A DNA stretch of 64,000 nt. Source: Phyllostachys edulis (taxonomy: Eukaryota > Streptophyta > Magnoliopsida > Poales > Poaceae). Positions 1-10,049 of this stretch are shown here, piece by piece; position 1 is the stretch's first letter, and each line of letters begins with the position of its first letter. Both the position numbers and the translations under genes were made by a program. The stretch covers positions 34,816,820 to 34,880,819 of the forward strand of contig CM070568.1 of the NCBI GenBank assembly GCA_036346405.1, given 5' to 3'. The notes beneath the pieces are model-generated. The model was given only the letters and a program-made list of their open reading frames with translations, ran no database searches and was not told the DNA's origin.

Positions 1-70
1 CCCATTTTTATTTCTAGTAAGAAACCCACTTTCCTTTCTAATGACAAAATTGTCAAGCTTATATCTATTA

Positions 71-82
71 GAAAAAAAAAAA
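71..82 (-). terminator. RNA polymerase III terminator of tRNA-Gly
   Basis: Reading the minus strand, a run of eleven T residues (A-run at 72-82 on the plus strand) begins about 5 nt past the tRNA 3' end. An uninterrupted T run of four or more just downstream is the standard Pol III stop signal. Confidence 0.85.
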
Positions 83-86
83 GGCA

Positions 87-158
87 TGCGTTTGCCGGGA
101 GTCGAACCCGGGTCTATTGCTTGGAAGGCAATTATCCTAACCGTTGGACTACAAACGC
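87..158 (-). tRNA. tRNA-Gly (anticodon UCC)
   Basis: On the minus strand a complete 72-nt cloverleaf can be folded. The acceptor stem pairs GCGTTTG (158-152) with CAAACGC (94-88), followed by discriminator A at 87. The T-arm contains GGTTCGACTCC and the anticodon loop reads CTTCCAA, giving anticodon UCC and hence glycine. There is no intron. The 3' CCA is not encoded, as is usual for nuclear tRNA genes. The A and B box internal promoter sequences lie in the D and T arms. It is isolated from the next gene. Confidence 0.95.
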
Positions 159-1427
159 CTTGGTGACAGTGCAAATCTGATACTCTTATTGTGGTGTGGT
201 GAGTGACACCATCTTAGTGGCTGATTCATGTGCGTAACCTCTGCTAATCTTGCTAGAACCATGGTAATATCATCAACTCCCATGCAACTATACCATGGTT
301 ACCACAGCCATCTTTTAAGATGCGGACGAAAAAAGATCAAATCCATCATCAACTCAAGCAGATCTACGACCATCTTCTTCGCTTGTAGTTTGTACAGCCA
401 CCAGCCAGTTTCTACTATTGTTGTCGTTGAACATGGATGTTGTGGTTCTTAGTTGGATACGGATTCGAGGAACAAGAGTAGGTCACTTGTCCTTATCTAA
501 TCACCGACAGGGGTCAACTCTGATCTTTACTCAAACTAGTTAGGGACTAACTTTATTCATTTCTTACTTGATTGATAATGAATACATACTATCCTTATTA
601 TAGTGATAACCCGACTTGAATCCTAAGAAATGTATATCTAACAATCCAATATAATTATAGCTTGCCTAAGTAATATATAATATCAAACACCTAATAGATA
701 GATTCCTAAATAATAAATCTTGCCTAATACTTGCACGCATTACTATTCGCGCGTTGCTGCAGTACCATGTTGCTACAGTGCGTGAACACTACAGTGCCTC
801 CTGGCTATTGAACGATAGCATTACACCCCTCGCGGTCGCGGCGAGGCAGCTTGTCCTCGATCTACGGTAGTGACCACGATTGAAGTCCTTGGTGTCCCCA
901 TGTTGATGAGAGTGTACGATGACATCGTATCACGTGGACGAGGATCAACAAAGCTTTAATGGACAACAATCATGTTGTCAAGTAAGACCTTCTATTCTTC
1001 GTTGTTAGCCTTCAACTTCTCTAGGAGAGATGGTGCGGCATCGGAAGCCATTGTGAGTGGCTCCAATACTAAATAGTGTGGTCTTTGATTGGGTATGGAT
1101 ATGGAGACCAATGGTAGGACACTCGCTCTCATCTAACCGCCGCAGAGCTATTTCCTGTCGAGGTAGCAAGGCTTTGAGCCTTGATTAGCTAGGGAGGCAA
1201 GAAATCGCTCTCCAAACTCAGCCGGAACTTTTACCAACGAACAAAGAGGCTCTGATATTTAGCTAACCGGTTAGGGACTAACTTTGTTTATTTCTTACTT
1301 GATTGATAATGGATAGATGCTATCCATTTTATATAGACAACCCGACTTGATTCTTAAGAAATAATATATTATGAAATTTATCTCTAACGATCTAATCTAA
1401 TAATAACTTACCTAACTAATAAATAAT

Positions 1428-1828
1428 GCTTTTGCTAGCTCCCAGTCGCCTAAATTTTTTAAAAGCCTATTCACCTACAGTTGCACAGTACAAAGCCTAA
1501 CATTGCATTATCAAGTGATTTGTAATTTTAGCACAACTTTACAGTAACTTTTAGTTCTATTTGTTTTTTTATTTGTAAGGTTCACCTAGATTTATTTTTG
1601 TCTAGTTTAGTTTTTTTTTGTATTTGTAAGATTCACCTAGATTTACTTTTGTTAGTTTAGAATTTTTTTTGTTTTTGTATTTGTAGGATCCACCTACATT
1701 TACTTTGGTCTAGTTTAGAATTTTTCAACATTAAAAAAAAAAAGAAACCATTGAACAGTGATACAATGTACCGAAAAAAGTGACTGGGTTTTAAGAAAAT
1801 TTCAGTTAACTGTAGCTTAGCCGGGCCC
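1428..1828. mobile_element. insertion with 10-bp target duplication
   Basis: The sequence AATAAATAAT occurs at 1418-1427 and again at 1829-1838, directly flanking this 401-bp block. Outside the block, the flanks match the uninterrupted left LTR copy near 665-690, so this is a clean insertion. The block is AT-rich and has three similar sub-repeats (see 1565-1725). Its ends are weakly similar as inverted repeats (GCTAGCTCCCAG and, on the other strand, GCTAAGCTACAG). A duplication of 9-10 bp would suit a Mutator-type non-autonomous element, but the class is not settled. Confidence 0.55.
1565..1725. repeat. three tandem copies of a ~57-bp unit
   Basis: Three consecutive copies read 'tttgtaaggttcacctaga', 'tttgtaagattcacctaga' and 'tttgtaggatccacctaca', each followed by a T-rich tract and a 'TAGTTTAG' block. 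They lie wholly inside the insertion at 1428-1828. Confidence 0.7.
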
Positions 1829-1989
1829 AATAAATAATACCAAACACCTAATAGATAGATTCTCAAATAATAAATCCGAACAAATACTAGCTGCCATACT
1901 GTTCACACCATGCTACAGTACCGCGTTGCTACAGTACACGGGCGCTACAGTGCCCGCGTAGGTTCTGGACCATAGCCATGGGTGACAAT

Positions 1990-3343
1990 TGGCATGGATC
2001 AATTAAGGAAGAGAAAGCTGTTTAGTGCTAATCTCCAGAAGGGATTCAACCCACTGAACCCTTGACAAACAGGCTAAACGGGCTAAAATTCACACAATTG
2101 ATCGCTTGATCGACGGCCTTGATAATTCTTCTCTCATCACAAAATCCGCTGTGTGTGCTCATACTCTTTGGGAGATGAACAGGAGAACACAGCAAGGTAG
2201 TGCTAGCCTTCCAGGATAGCCACTGCCCACTGGCCAGTACAGAAATTAAACATTCTACCCAAAAGAAGTACAGAAACTACACACATCAGATTGATGAGAG
2301 CTGGGGATGGGGGATCACAGAGAGATTATAAAAAATCACATCAAAAACGGAGAATGACATTTATTTAGGAACAAAATTTGAAAGCTAGAATAACATGTAT
2401 TCAGGAACAAAGGGAGAACTGAATTGCTAACAGATCATGATAATATGAAGCAGTGAGAATGAGATGCAATACAAAAGAACAACTAAATATGTGTGAAGAA
2501 GGATGGCCATAGTTATGCACAGATGAGCTTTCCTTGGTTAACTGCAAATCTTTCCTTGGTTAACTGCAAATCTAAATCATCTCTAGTCAATAGCAGCACT
2601 TGCAGGTGACAAGCGACAAACAGGTGAGGCGTGGGCAAGATTCCCTAAGTTAATGCTAGTTTTCGATCAATTCATTCATCTCAACCTTTATTGAACATGT
2701 GAGACAACTACCACCAACTGTTGAACAGTCTTAAGGTTTAAGCATTAATAAAATTCACATAAGGCCCCCACCGAATCATCTTTCACAATTCACATCTTTA
2801 GTTTGTCATCTCATTGCTTGAATCATGTCGGCAATTCAATCAAGTCAGTAACTGTGCGTGGGAAAAATGATGATACTAGTGAAATGGGCATCTACTATAA
2901 ATTGCTCCAATAAATACACCAGGAAATGTTAGTCCCTTGTATGAAAAACAACTAAAACACAAGTTAACAAATGACAACACAAAACTTTCCAAATTTTGTC
3001 TTTGGTGAGATGAAGATGAGGATGAGCATGCTGAGACTTTGGTGTAACAAGATGAACAAAGCAGTGTTTTGTTGTTGGACAACAGCGTATAATTACCATC
3101 CAATAAAAATGAAAAATGTAAGGGTGTAGCCTACATGGATTTAATTAAACAAGGAGAAAAGAGTCATGCAAACATTAAGACTCCAAAAAAGAATTTTAAC
3201 AACTATCATGCATAATATTTAATAGTGAAATAATGATGGCTCACAAAGCACTAAACTAGCCTAGACCTAATAAGTAACGGAAGCACATCCTGGGGTACTA
3301 TGTGTAACAACTTCAGCAATTAGTTGTACTATAGTACTAGAAG
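1990..3343. other. intergenic, no gene recognised
   Basis: I see no supportable coding region, RNA gene or element ends here. The only structure noted is a perfect 22-bp tandem duplication at 2528-2571 (units at 2528-2549 and 2550-2571). The short open frame at 2876-3103 (minus) is low-complexity serine-rich and has no recognisable similarity. Confidence 0.5.
2528..2571. repeat. 22-bp perfect tandem duplication
   Basis: The 22-nt unit beginning CTTTCCTTGGTTAACTG occurs twice, back to back. Confidence 0.85.
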
Positions 3344-3499
3344 GTTGCATGAGCTTTAGCGTTCTACCATCTAGAAATTGTGTCAGTTTTGGTACGCAAA
3401 GACATTACTTAGCTTGCTACAGTTCAGGATCCGCATAGTCTATTATTTACATTTTTTCTGTACACGACTGCACCATGGACTCCAGCAGGCATATTACAT
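3344..3499. repeat. left copy of 156-bp direct repeat flanking a mini LTR element
   Basis: This block, from GTTGCATGAGCTTTAGCG to GGCATATTACAT, recurs at 4597-4753 with only a few differences (one inserted C near the BamHI-like GGATCC and several substitutions). The two copies abut the two ends of the element at 3502-4596, apart from two bases (AA) on the left side. Confidence 0.85.
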
Positions 3500-3501
3500 A
3501 A

Positions 3502-4596
3502 TATAATGGTCCTTAGATCATTGGAGATAAACACCACCAGGAAGAAGGCTGAACGTCGTCGGCTTTATGGAATGAGAGATTAAACTATAGATTGGGATGA
3601 TAGAACCTTAGAAAAAAGACTAGATTAATTCATCTTTCTTCTTTTATTAATAATGGATACATGCTAGCCCTTTTATAAGGATGACCCGACTTGACCTCTA
3701 AGAAACAATCTCTATTTTTATGAAAACTTATCTCTATTAGATGGAATATATCTCTAAGAAAGTAAAAACTAACTATTCCATCTCTATTTCCTAACTGCTA
3801 ATGCACCTATGGGGCCGGTATGAATAATGTGCGGTAAACAGTAGCCCAATCCATGACAATTACTCCCCTCCTTTCGCGACAGCTCGTCCTCGAGCTGTAG
3901 TGGCAGCCATGGTTGCAGCCCTAGGAGGTAGCACAATTACAATAGGACACAACCCTTGAAGGTAGACCATGGAGCGGAAGAAGCCTCCTTCATGATGCAA
4001 GATGTAGCCTACATTGTAGGAGACCAGCGTAGCGCTTCCTTCTTGTCCCCTGCTGATATCATCTTCTCCAGGATAGCCTTCATCTTCTTGGTGGTGGCCA
4101 TCATCTTCTTGGTGGTGGCCATCATCTTCTCACTATCAGCCTTCATCAAGGCCAGCAACTCAGCAACAGAAGCTATGGTGAGTGGCTCTGATACTAAATG
4201 TAATGATTTTTAGATCATTGGGGATAAACACCGCCAGGAAGAAGGTCGACGACGTCAACTTTATAGGATGAGAGATTAAACTATAGACTGGGATGATAAA
4301 ACTTTGAGAGGAGACTAGATTAATTCATCTTCCTTGCTCTATTAATAATGGATACATGCTAGCCTTTTTATAGGGATGACCCGACTTAATCTCTAAAAAC
4401 AATATCTATTTCTATGGAAACTCACCTCTATTAGATGGAATACATCTCTAAGAAAATAAACCCAACTAATAATGAAACTAACTATTCCATTTCTATTTCC
4501 TAACTGCTAATGCACCCTTGGCCCGGCATGAATAGTGTGTGGTACTACAGTACTGTATGTACTGTTCATATATGAACAGTAGTCCGATCCATGACA
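3502..4596 (-). mobile_element. TRIM-like small LTR element
   Basis: There are two long terminal repeats, 3502-3858 and 4199-4596. On the minus strand they start TGTCATGGATC. The copy at 4199-4596 ends in CA; the matching position of the left copy (TATA at 3502) is mutated. Next to the right LTR the minus strand reads TAGTATCAGAGCC, a near match to the initiator-tRNA-Met primer site. Next to the left LTR lies a purine tract (AAAGGAGGGGAGTAA on the minus strand). The internal part is only 340 bp and has no gag or pol. A short plus-strand frame (3956-4213) with three copies of a FLVVAIIF-like block is a simple duplication artefact, not a gene I recognise. Size and layout fit a terminal-repeat retrotransposon in miniature. 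Confidence 0.7.
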
Positions 4597-4753
4597 GTTG
4601 CGTGAGCTTTAGCGTTTTACAATCTAGAAATTGTGTCAGCTTTGGTACGCAAAGACATTACTTAGCTTGCTACAGTTCAGGATCCCGCATAGTCTATTAT
4701 TTACATTTTTTCTGTACACGACTGCACCATGGACTCCAGCAGGCATATTACAT
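4597..4753. repeat. right copy of 156-bp direct repeat
   Basis: Near-identical copy of 3344-3499, beginning immediately after the right LTR end at 4596. Beyond 4753 (TTTATCTTTC) the two flanks no longer match. Confidence 0.85.
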
Positions 4754-5125
4754 TTTATCTTTCATACTCTTGGTTTGTTCTCATCACATATTTACAGTAA
4801 AACATCAACCCAGTTCAGCATATGGTTCTCTTTTTTAACTTACAATACCGTACTTAAAGCCTTTTATTTTTCTCGGAAAAGAAGAGATATTAGAGATGGT
4901 ATCCATCTATCTTTAGAACTGTATAGGCATAATCACATGGCAAAAATTGGGAACAACAACAGCTTCAGGTACAGGAGAACACCAAATGAACTTATCTCAT
5001 CATCAAAATATTGGTCCTTGGTACAGGGAAGCACCTAACTGAGGTTACTTCATCATCATACAGGTGGTCCTTTGTATAAGAACTAGAAGCAGACTTATAC
5101 TAAATGAAAAACAGAGATATTCATG
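4754..5125. other. 3' flank of the bS6 gene
   Basis: This is non-coding sequence between the repeat at 4597-4753 and the stop codon of the minus-strand bS6 gene at 5126. It probably includes that gene's 3' untranslated region. No clear polyadenylation signal could be assigned. Confidence 0.4.
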
Positions 5126-7777
5126 CTACCTCGAGACCTTCTCCGCTGCATACTTCTCCACTTTGAACTTCCTGATCCTTCTTCTAATGTCTTCGTTGTT
5201 ATCATGGTCAACTTCATCAACAAGAATAATTTCAGGCTCATCACCAGCTTCAACATCATCGTCATCATAACCAGCAGACTCTAGCTCACCCTCATCATCC
5301 AAATCCTCAACCTCCTCCTCATCTTCCTCATTTTCATCATTAATATATTTGTCATCCATATACTGTTGAGCTCGCAGAGTGTGGAACTCTGGTGGGGGAT
5401 GGCAGTCTTCAGTAATTGCCTCATCTCGTTTCATCACAAGGTGTCTAATGATTCTTTCATCCTTATCTAGCAGGGTCTTGAAATCGTTGATGTATTTTGC
5501 CTGTATCTCAAAGTTCATTAAGATGTAGTTGGCATGCGTTGCTTTCTTTATTTTGTAAGCAAGTCTACGCAGTCCCCAGTTGTTCACCCTCCATATCCTT
5601 CCTTTCTTCTCTCTGACAAAATCTACAATAGAACGAAAAACATAGTTTTACACCAACCCTTTAGCACCATAATGGTTAATTATTGGACTAACTTTAAAAT
5701 ATCAAAAATGTATGTTTGGGACACGCTGATCAAACATAGATGTAATGGAGAAAACATTGTTAGAGAAAGAGAGAGAAATGGTTATTCACAACTGTGCAGC
5801 TTATTCCATTAGCAATTAGACATACATACAAGAGGGTTATGGACCACGTGGGCTAAGTCATCCTAGATGTGCTATATAGGTCCTATATACATATATCACA
5901 CTTAACAAAACATTAACCCCCCAAACGATCAAAGGAATAGAAAAAAAAGTTTTCCTGTCTGCCCTTGAGATTGCACATAGAGATGGAAAAAAAGGAAAGG
6001 CAGTAAGAGCAAATCGGACATACAGTAGTGAGTTTAGCATGAAATGGCTCCAGGAGAGTGCCAAGGTTTTATAGGTAGAAACATAACTTGCAACTATGTT
6101 AGTTTGCCTCGAGATGACTGAGATTAATTCATCAAGAGAGTTTAAGGGGGAAAAACTTCTACACATTGACTAATTCTGACAGCTGTACAGGTGATGCCTC
6201 TGTGTTGAGAAATGCACCTTGTACTTTAGATACAACATCTTCAACTTCTTCCACACAATCCTCGTGAATTAGGTAAACAACTTCACAGTGTCGCACTGCA
6301 GAAGGAAGCGAGAAAGTACATCATGTTGATCTTAGATCCACATGTAAATAGGCATGCAAATGGCACCAGCATAGACAACCAGTGAAAACTATCTCGATAA
6401 AAGAGGAAAGGGAAGAGCTCTTACTTCTTTTTAGATTCAAATCACTCTCCAGCTGAATATTAAGAAACTCGTATAGCTTTTCTGCAAAAGTAATTGGGTT
6501 AGACTGATCATATATCTACATCAACCGCAAAGAGGAACAAATCAGTATAAGAAATGAATATCACCTTCTTCTGCATCAGCAAATTCAGGTGAAACATCAC
6601 CATCCTCTTTAACCATTTTCTGCAAAACAACCAACATAAGAAAATCAAATCATTATATTTTTTTATTCTTCTTTGTCAAGAAACAACATAAATATCGTCA
6701 GGTATACTTTATCTGAGGAAGCAAATGGATACAATGCTTTTCACTATTAGAATCCAGCAAAAGATGAGGAATGAAATGCCATTAGGTGTAGTAGAAGGCA
6801 GATGAAGCTATGAGCAATTCAATTGGCAAGCAAAATCCAGTGTCGCCCCATCATTACCAGCATTTGAGAAAAACTATAATGTTGCAGCTCGTATCATTAT
6901 TCACTAAAATGGTGACAATACCACATTCATGAGTCGTGTAACTAATTTGTGACATACAATGTGTGCACCATTAGACAGAACAATGGATCAATTATAGAAT
7001 TCAATCAACAACAGCAAATCTCAGTCAGCTGTCCAACCATCATTCTGCAATTACCCCTGCGATTCTATCTATGCTCACTACTTATCAAACAAAAAACATT
7101 GCAGTACATTACAGTGATACAAGTGCAGACACAAACACTACATTCTAAAAACCGCTCGCAGCACAGGTGCATCCCTCCGAATCAAAACTACAACAAATAA
7201 TGCCTACTGGCTGTCTGCCTCCAATAATTTGCCTACTTCAGAGTTCAGACACAAGTTTCACCAACGCATCTAGGAGCAGAAGGCAACCATGCCATCAACC
7301 TCACAGCTCAGGAATTCACCAGACACACCGTTCTATCTCCAACTCGCAACGCTATTATTATTATTATCATCATTTTTGAGACGCAACGCTATTATTCATA
7401 ATTAATCTAGTTATCCACCCTACTAATCTCTGGCATGGGAGTTTCTACTTCCCGAAGCACAAACAATCAAGAAACGGCATGGGAACCAGCAGCAGCGCAT
7501 GGAGACGAGCGGCGCCAAAGGTCGCGCGCACCTTTTTGAGCAGGATGGCCTCGGGGAAGGGCCCCGTGGCCTCACCGGCCTTGGGCGCGAAGCTGTGCGT
7601 GTCCGCCCTCTCCTCCCACTCCCGCTCCCCGTCCTTCCCACCCCTCTTCTTGGCCCCTGCGGTCACGAGCCACCGCCGCCGCCAGCCCACGCCAAAGGCG
7701 AACCGCGCCGCGTTCACCCTCTGTGTCGGCAGCGGCGAGAGTAGGAAGAGAGGCCGCGACGCGGCGGCGGCCTCCAT
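5126..7777 (-). CDS. plastid-type ribosomal protein bS6 family protein (RFC3-like), five exons
   Basis: Exons on the minus strand, all with GT-AG borders: 7777-7532, 6619-6565, 6481-6425, 6295-6218 and 5622-5126. They join in frame to 310 codons, and this frame sets the ATG at 7777. Residues 1-82 (exon 1, GC-rich) look like an organellar transit peptide rich in Ala, Arg and Ser. Residues 120-216 form the S6 fold, with RHCEVVYLIHED, WGLRRLAYKIKKA and YILMNFE matching the family's strands and the WG-RRLAY signature. A strongly acidic tail follows (about 240-276), then a basic end. bS6 binds 16S rRNA with bS18 in the small subunit. The acidic C-terminal extension and the length recall Arabidopsis RFC3, an S6-like plastid protein, rather than the short chloroplast S6; that assignment is inference. 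No frame damage is visible. The first intron (912 bp) is the longest. Confidence 0.88.
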
Positions 7778-7884
7778 GAGCGGTGGCGGAAGTGGAGGAA
7801 GGACCGAGGAACCGAGGTTCTTGCGGGGGTTTTGGGTAGGGGACGCGGAGCGAAATGTGATGCGACCAAGGATAAGGTAGCCGA

Positions 7885-7967
7885 TGGGCCGGGCTCTTAT
7901 GTGGGGCGAGATTTTGTGTTCTCATACGCCCATCTCTTCAATGGGCTGGGCTTTTCTCATGTGGGCC
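7885..7967 (-). promoter_or_regulatory. cluster of four site II (TGGGCY) boxes upstream of the bS6 gene
   Basis: TGGGCC or TGGGCT occurs at 7885-7890, 7942-7947, 7947-7952 and 7962-7967, about 108-190 bp upstream of the start codon. Site II elements of this form are known to be enriched in plant ribosomal protein and organelle biogenesis gene promoters, where TCP factors bind. The match with gene function is the support; activity is inferred. Confidence 0.6.
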
Positions 7968-7986
7968 TATTCATAAAAAAAGAGAA

Positions 7987-8123
7987 AATTCGCAATATGT
8001 TACTAAATAACTATATGATTTACAATATGTCAATCGTTGTGAGACCAACATGTGGACTCAAGGCCAGTGAGATACCAATGGTATTGTGAATATCCGAAGT
8101 TATTTAGTGACATATAGCGAATT
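7987..8123. mobile_element. 137-bp MITE with 26-bp inverted repeats
   Basis: The left end AATTCGCAATATGTTACTAA and the right end (reverse complement AATTCGCTATATGTCACTAA, continuing ATAACT) form imperfect 26-bp terminal inverted repeats. The core is non-coding. No convincing target duplication was seen. It lies just upstream of the TGGGCY cluster. Confidence 0.65.
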
Positions 8124-8133
8124 GCCCCTTAAA

Positions 8134-8772
8134 AAGGAAAAAGTCCATATAACCTCCGAACTTTGCTCAAAAGTCCATTCAACACCCCAACTTTAAAACG
8201 AGGTATCTAGACCCTGAACTTTGCAATCCCATACATATGATCCCCTAACTCAGTTTTGTACGGTGGTCTTGCCCACATGGCACCACAGGTGGGTGGGTTT
8301 TGCCACGTAGGATGACAACATGGCCAGAACCAACCGCTTCATGCCCCTGTGTTGTGTTCTACCTCATGCTTGCCTCTCCTTCGCCTGAACCCCGTCGGAA
8401 AGTCGTCGTGTCTCCTCGCCTATGATGCCACCATACAGAGCCATCCCACACCCCCGCCAACTTGTGCCTACTGAGCCACCGACTGTCAGCTTCACCGTAG
8501 TACATAGATGTGCCTCGCGTCTCATTGTTTTCCCCCCTCACTGGTCGTGTGGCCCACGTGTCAGTCCTCTCATAATTGGCCAACTTGTCATCTTACATGG
8601 CAAAACAGGCCACTCATCACGCCACACAGACAAAACCACCCTACAAAAATGGGTTAGGGGCTTATATGGACAGGATTGTAAAGTTCAATGTGCTAGATAA
8701 CTAGTTTTAAAGTTGGAGGTGCTGGACGGACTTTTGAGTAAAATTCGAGGGGTTATACATTTTTTCCTTAAA
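8134..8772. mobile_element. non-autonomous DNA transposon with ~70-bp inverted repeats
   Basis: The left arm 8134-8204 and the right arm 8703-8772 are inverted copies. Both carry CTCAAAAGTCC, CCAACTTTAAAAC and AAGGAAAAA in mirrored order. Long imperfect terminal inverted repeats around a roughly 500-bp non-coding core suggest a Mutator-like MITE. The core (8205-8702) contains overlapping short open frames with no recognisable product. Confidence 0.7.
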
Positions 8773-8843
8773 AAAGGGAAATTGATCATTTGCCTAATCT
8801 TTCATGCGGTTTTCAACGATTTGCCACTATTTTGGATGCAGTT

Positions 8844-9307
8844 GATTGTTTGCCTCATCTTTCACATTTGGCTAGATTATTTGTCATTTTCCACATTTTT
8901 GTATTTTTCTAATTCATTTTCGCATTTTACCCCACCTGAAGTGACTATTGTGTCCCTGGGACTATTTAGCCCAGGGCATATAGTTCGTTCGGACCCGGTG
9001 CATGCACCGACTGCTCCACACTCCCTGACCTCCTCTCCACCTCTCTCGATTGCTAAAGCAGAGACACTCTCGCCTTCATCGGCGATGTCTCACGATAACT
9101 CCTCCACGCGGTCCAGCAGGAGTGTGATGTCCTTGCCGAGGCACGAGAAGAGCGGGCTTCTCCTCATTGATTGCCCTGTGTGTGGACAAGAGAAGCTGGT
9201 GGAGCTAACTTTAGGCCAGGTAAAATGCGAAAATGAATTACAAAATATGAAAAAGGCGAAAAATGGCAAATGATTAAGCCAAACATGAGAGATGGGCTAC
9301 ATAATCG
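8844..9307. mobile_element. Pack-type element with ~89-bp inverted repeats carrying a GRF zinc finger fragment
   Basis: The left arm 8844-8932 and the right arm 9219-9307 are inverted copies, best conserved over 'aattcattttcgcatttta'. The 286-bp core is GC-richer and encodes, on the plus strand from the ATG at 9085, a peptide with MSLPRHEKSGLLLIDCPVCG. This resembles the N-terminus of grass proteins with a GRF-type zinc finger (Ser-rich start, then Pro-Cys-x2-Cys-Gly). The frame then runs into the right inverted repeat, so the finger is cut short. An element enclosing a host-like coding fragment between long inverted repeats is the layout of a Pack-MULE. Confidence 0.6.
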
Positions 9308-9410
9308 TCTACATAAAAAAAAGGAATATTTTTAAATAATATTATTTTAAAAGATAATTACAAAAATAAATAGTTGCCCCAAAAAATTACAAAATTAGGT
9401 CCCTGTCGCC

Positions 9411-10049
9411 ATTTGAATTTAGCGACAGGCTCTTGTCGCTAGTTCAACTGGCGATTTAAAATAATAATATTATTATTTTATTAATCCGATGGAAATAATT
9501 ATGGGGGAATAAATGGAATTTTTTTTAGGTAATACATTTAGCAAATCTTGTTTGTAGATTGTTATTTTTTTGGAAATAAAAGGGCGGTGACAAGATTTGT
9601 TGGTCCGTTTGTGATTTTCGTAGATTCTCAATGATACAAAATCTGTTAGACTCACAATAACATTTTGTGATCATCGTATGTTGTTGTAGTGCAGTAAATT
9701 TTTAAAGAATTTTGTGAGGACGATTGAGGTACAATGATTTGTAAGTAGGAAGGTAAGTGATATTGCGATGTGCTAGGGAATTCATACATGGTGGAGAACT
9801 TTGGAGAAATGGCGCAATGATAACAGCACGTCCTACTTTGTAGAGATAGGTAACAATGACAGATTGACACTACAAATGAAGTTAAAGTTTGCAATTACGA
9901 TACAATTAGTTCCACACTGCGTACAACAAGCAAAGTACTAACTGAAGTACAAGTTACAACATGCTACCATTTCTAATCTTAGTACCACTACACACACAAC
10001 ATTGGTAATCACATATTACAACTATCCGTGCTTTCCCGTGGCTGCGATC
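9411..10049. other. 3' non-coding end of MULE-A
   Basis: This is sequence between the transposase stop and the left terminal inverted repeat. It contains the quasi-palindromes at 9401-9456 and a 330-bp block (about 9540-9800) that is homologous, on the opposite strand, to 50880-51070 in the second MULE region. No gene is present. Confidence 0.6.

Larger units (their letters stand above)
439..1985 (-). mobile_element. degenerate small LTR element (related to the one at 3502-4596)
   Basis: Two diverged direct copies flank a short internal part: about 439-818 and about 1074-1985. They share the stretch 'gttagggactaactt...gattgataatg' (about 538-590 and 1269-1311) and the blocks 'caaacacctaatagatagatt' and 'gctacagtgc'. 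The internal part ends at 1073 with the reverse complement of a primer-binding-like sequence (TAGTATTGGAGCC on the minus strand). That matches the layout of the better preserved element downstream, so I infer minus-strand orientation. The right copy is interrupted by the insertion at 1428-1828, and the left copy lacks about 95 bp. There are no coding regions. Boundaries are approximate. Confidence 0.5.

Noticed and set aside
3956..4213. 85-codon frame with hydrophobic repeats (membrane-protein look)
   Set aside because: It runs across the internal part, primer site and LTR border of the mini LTR element on the opposite strand. The hydrophobic repeat is a 24-bp tandem duplication.
7445..7880. 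Overlapping long open frames in several registers around bS6 exon 1
   Set aside because: They are by-products of GC-rich sequence. Only the minus-strand frame from 7777 splices in frame to the S6 domain.
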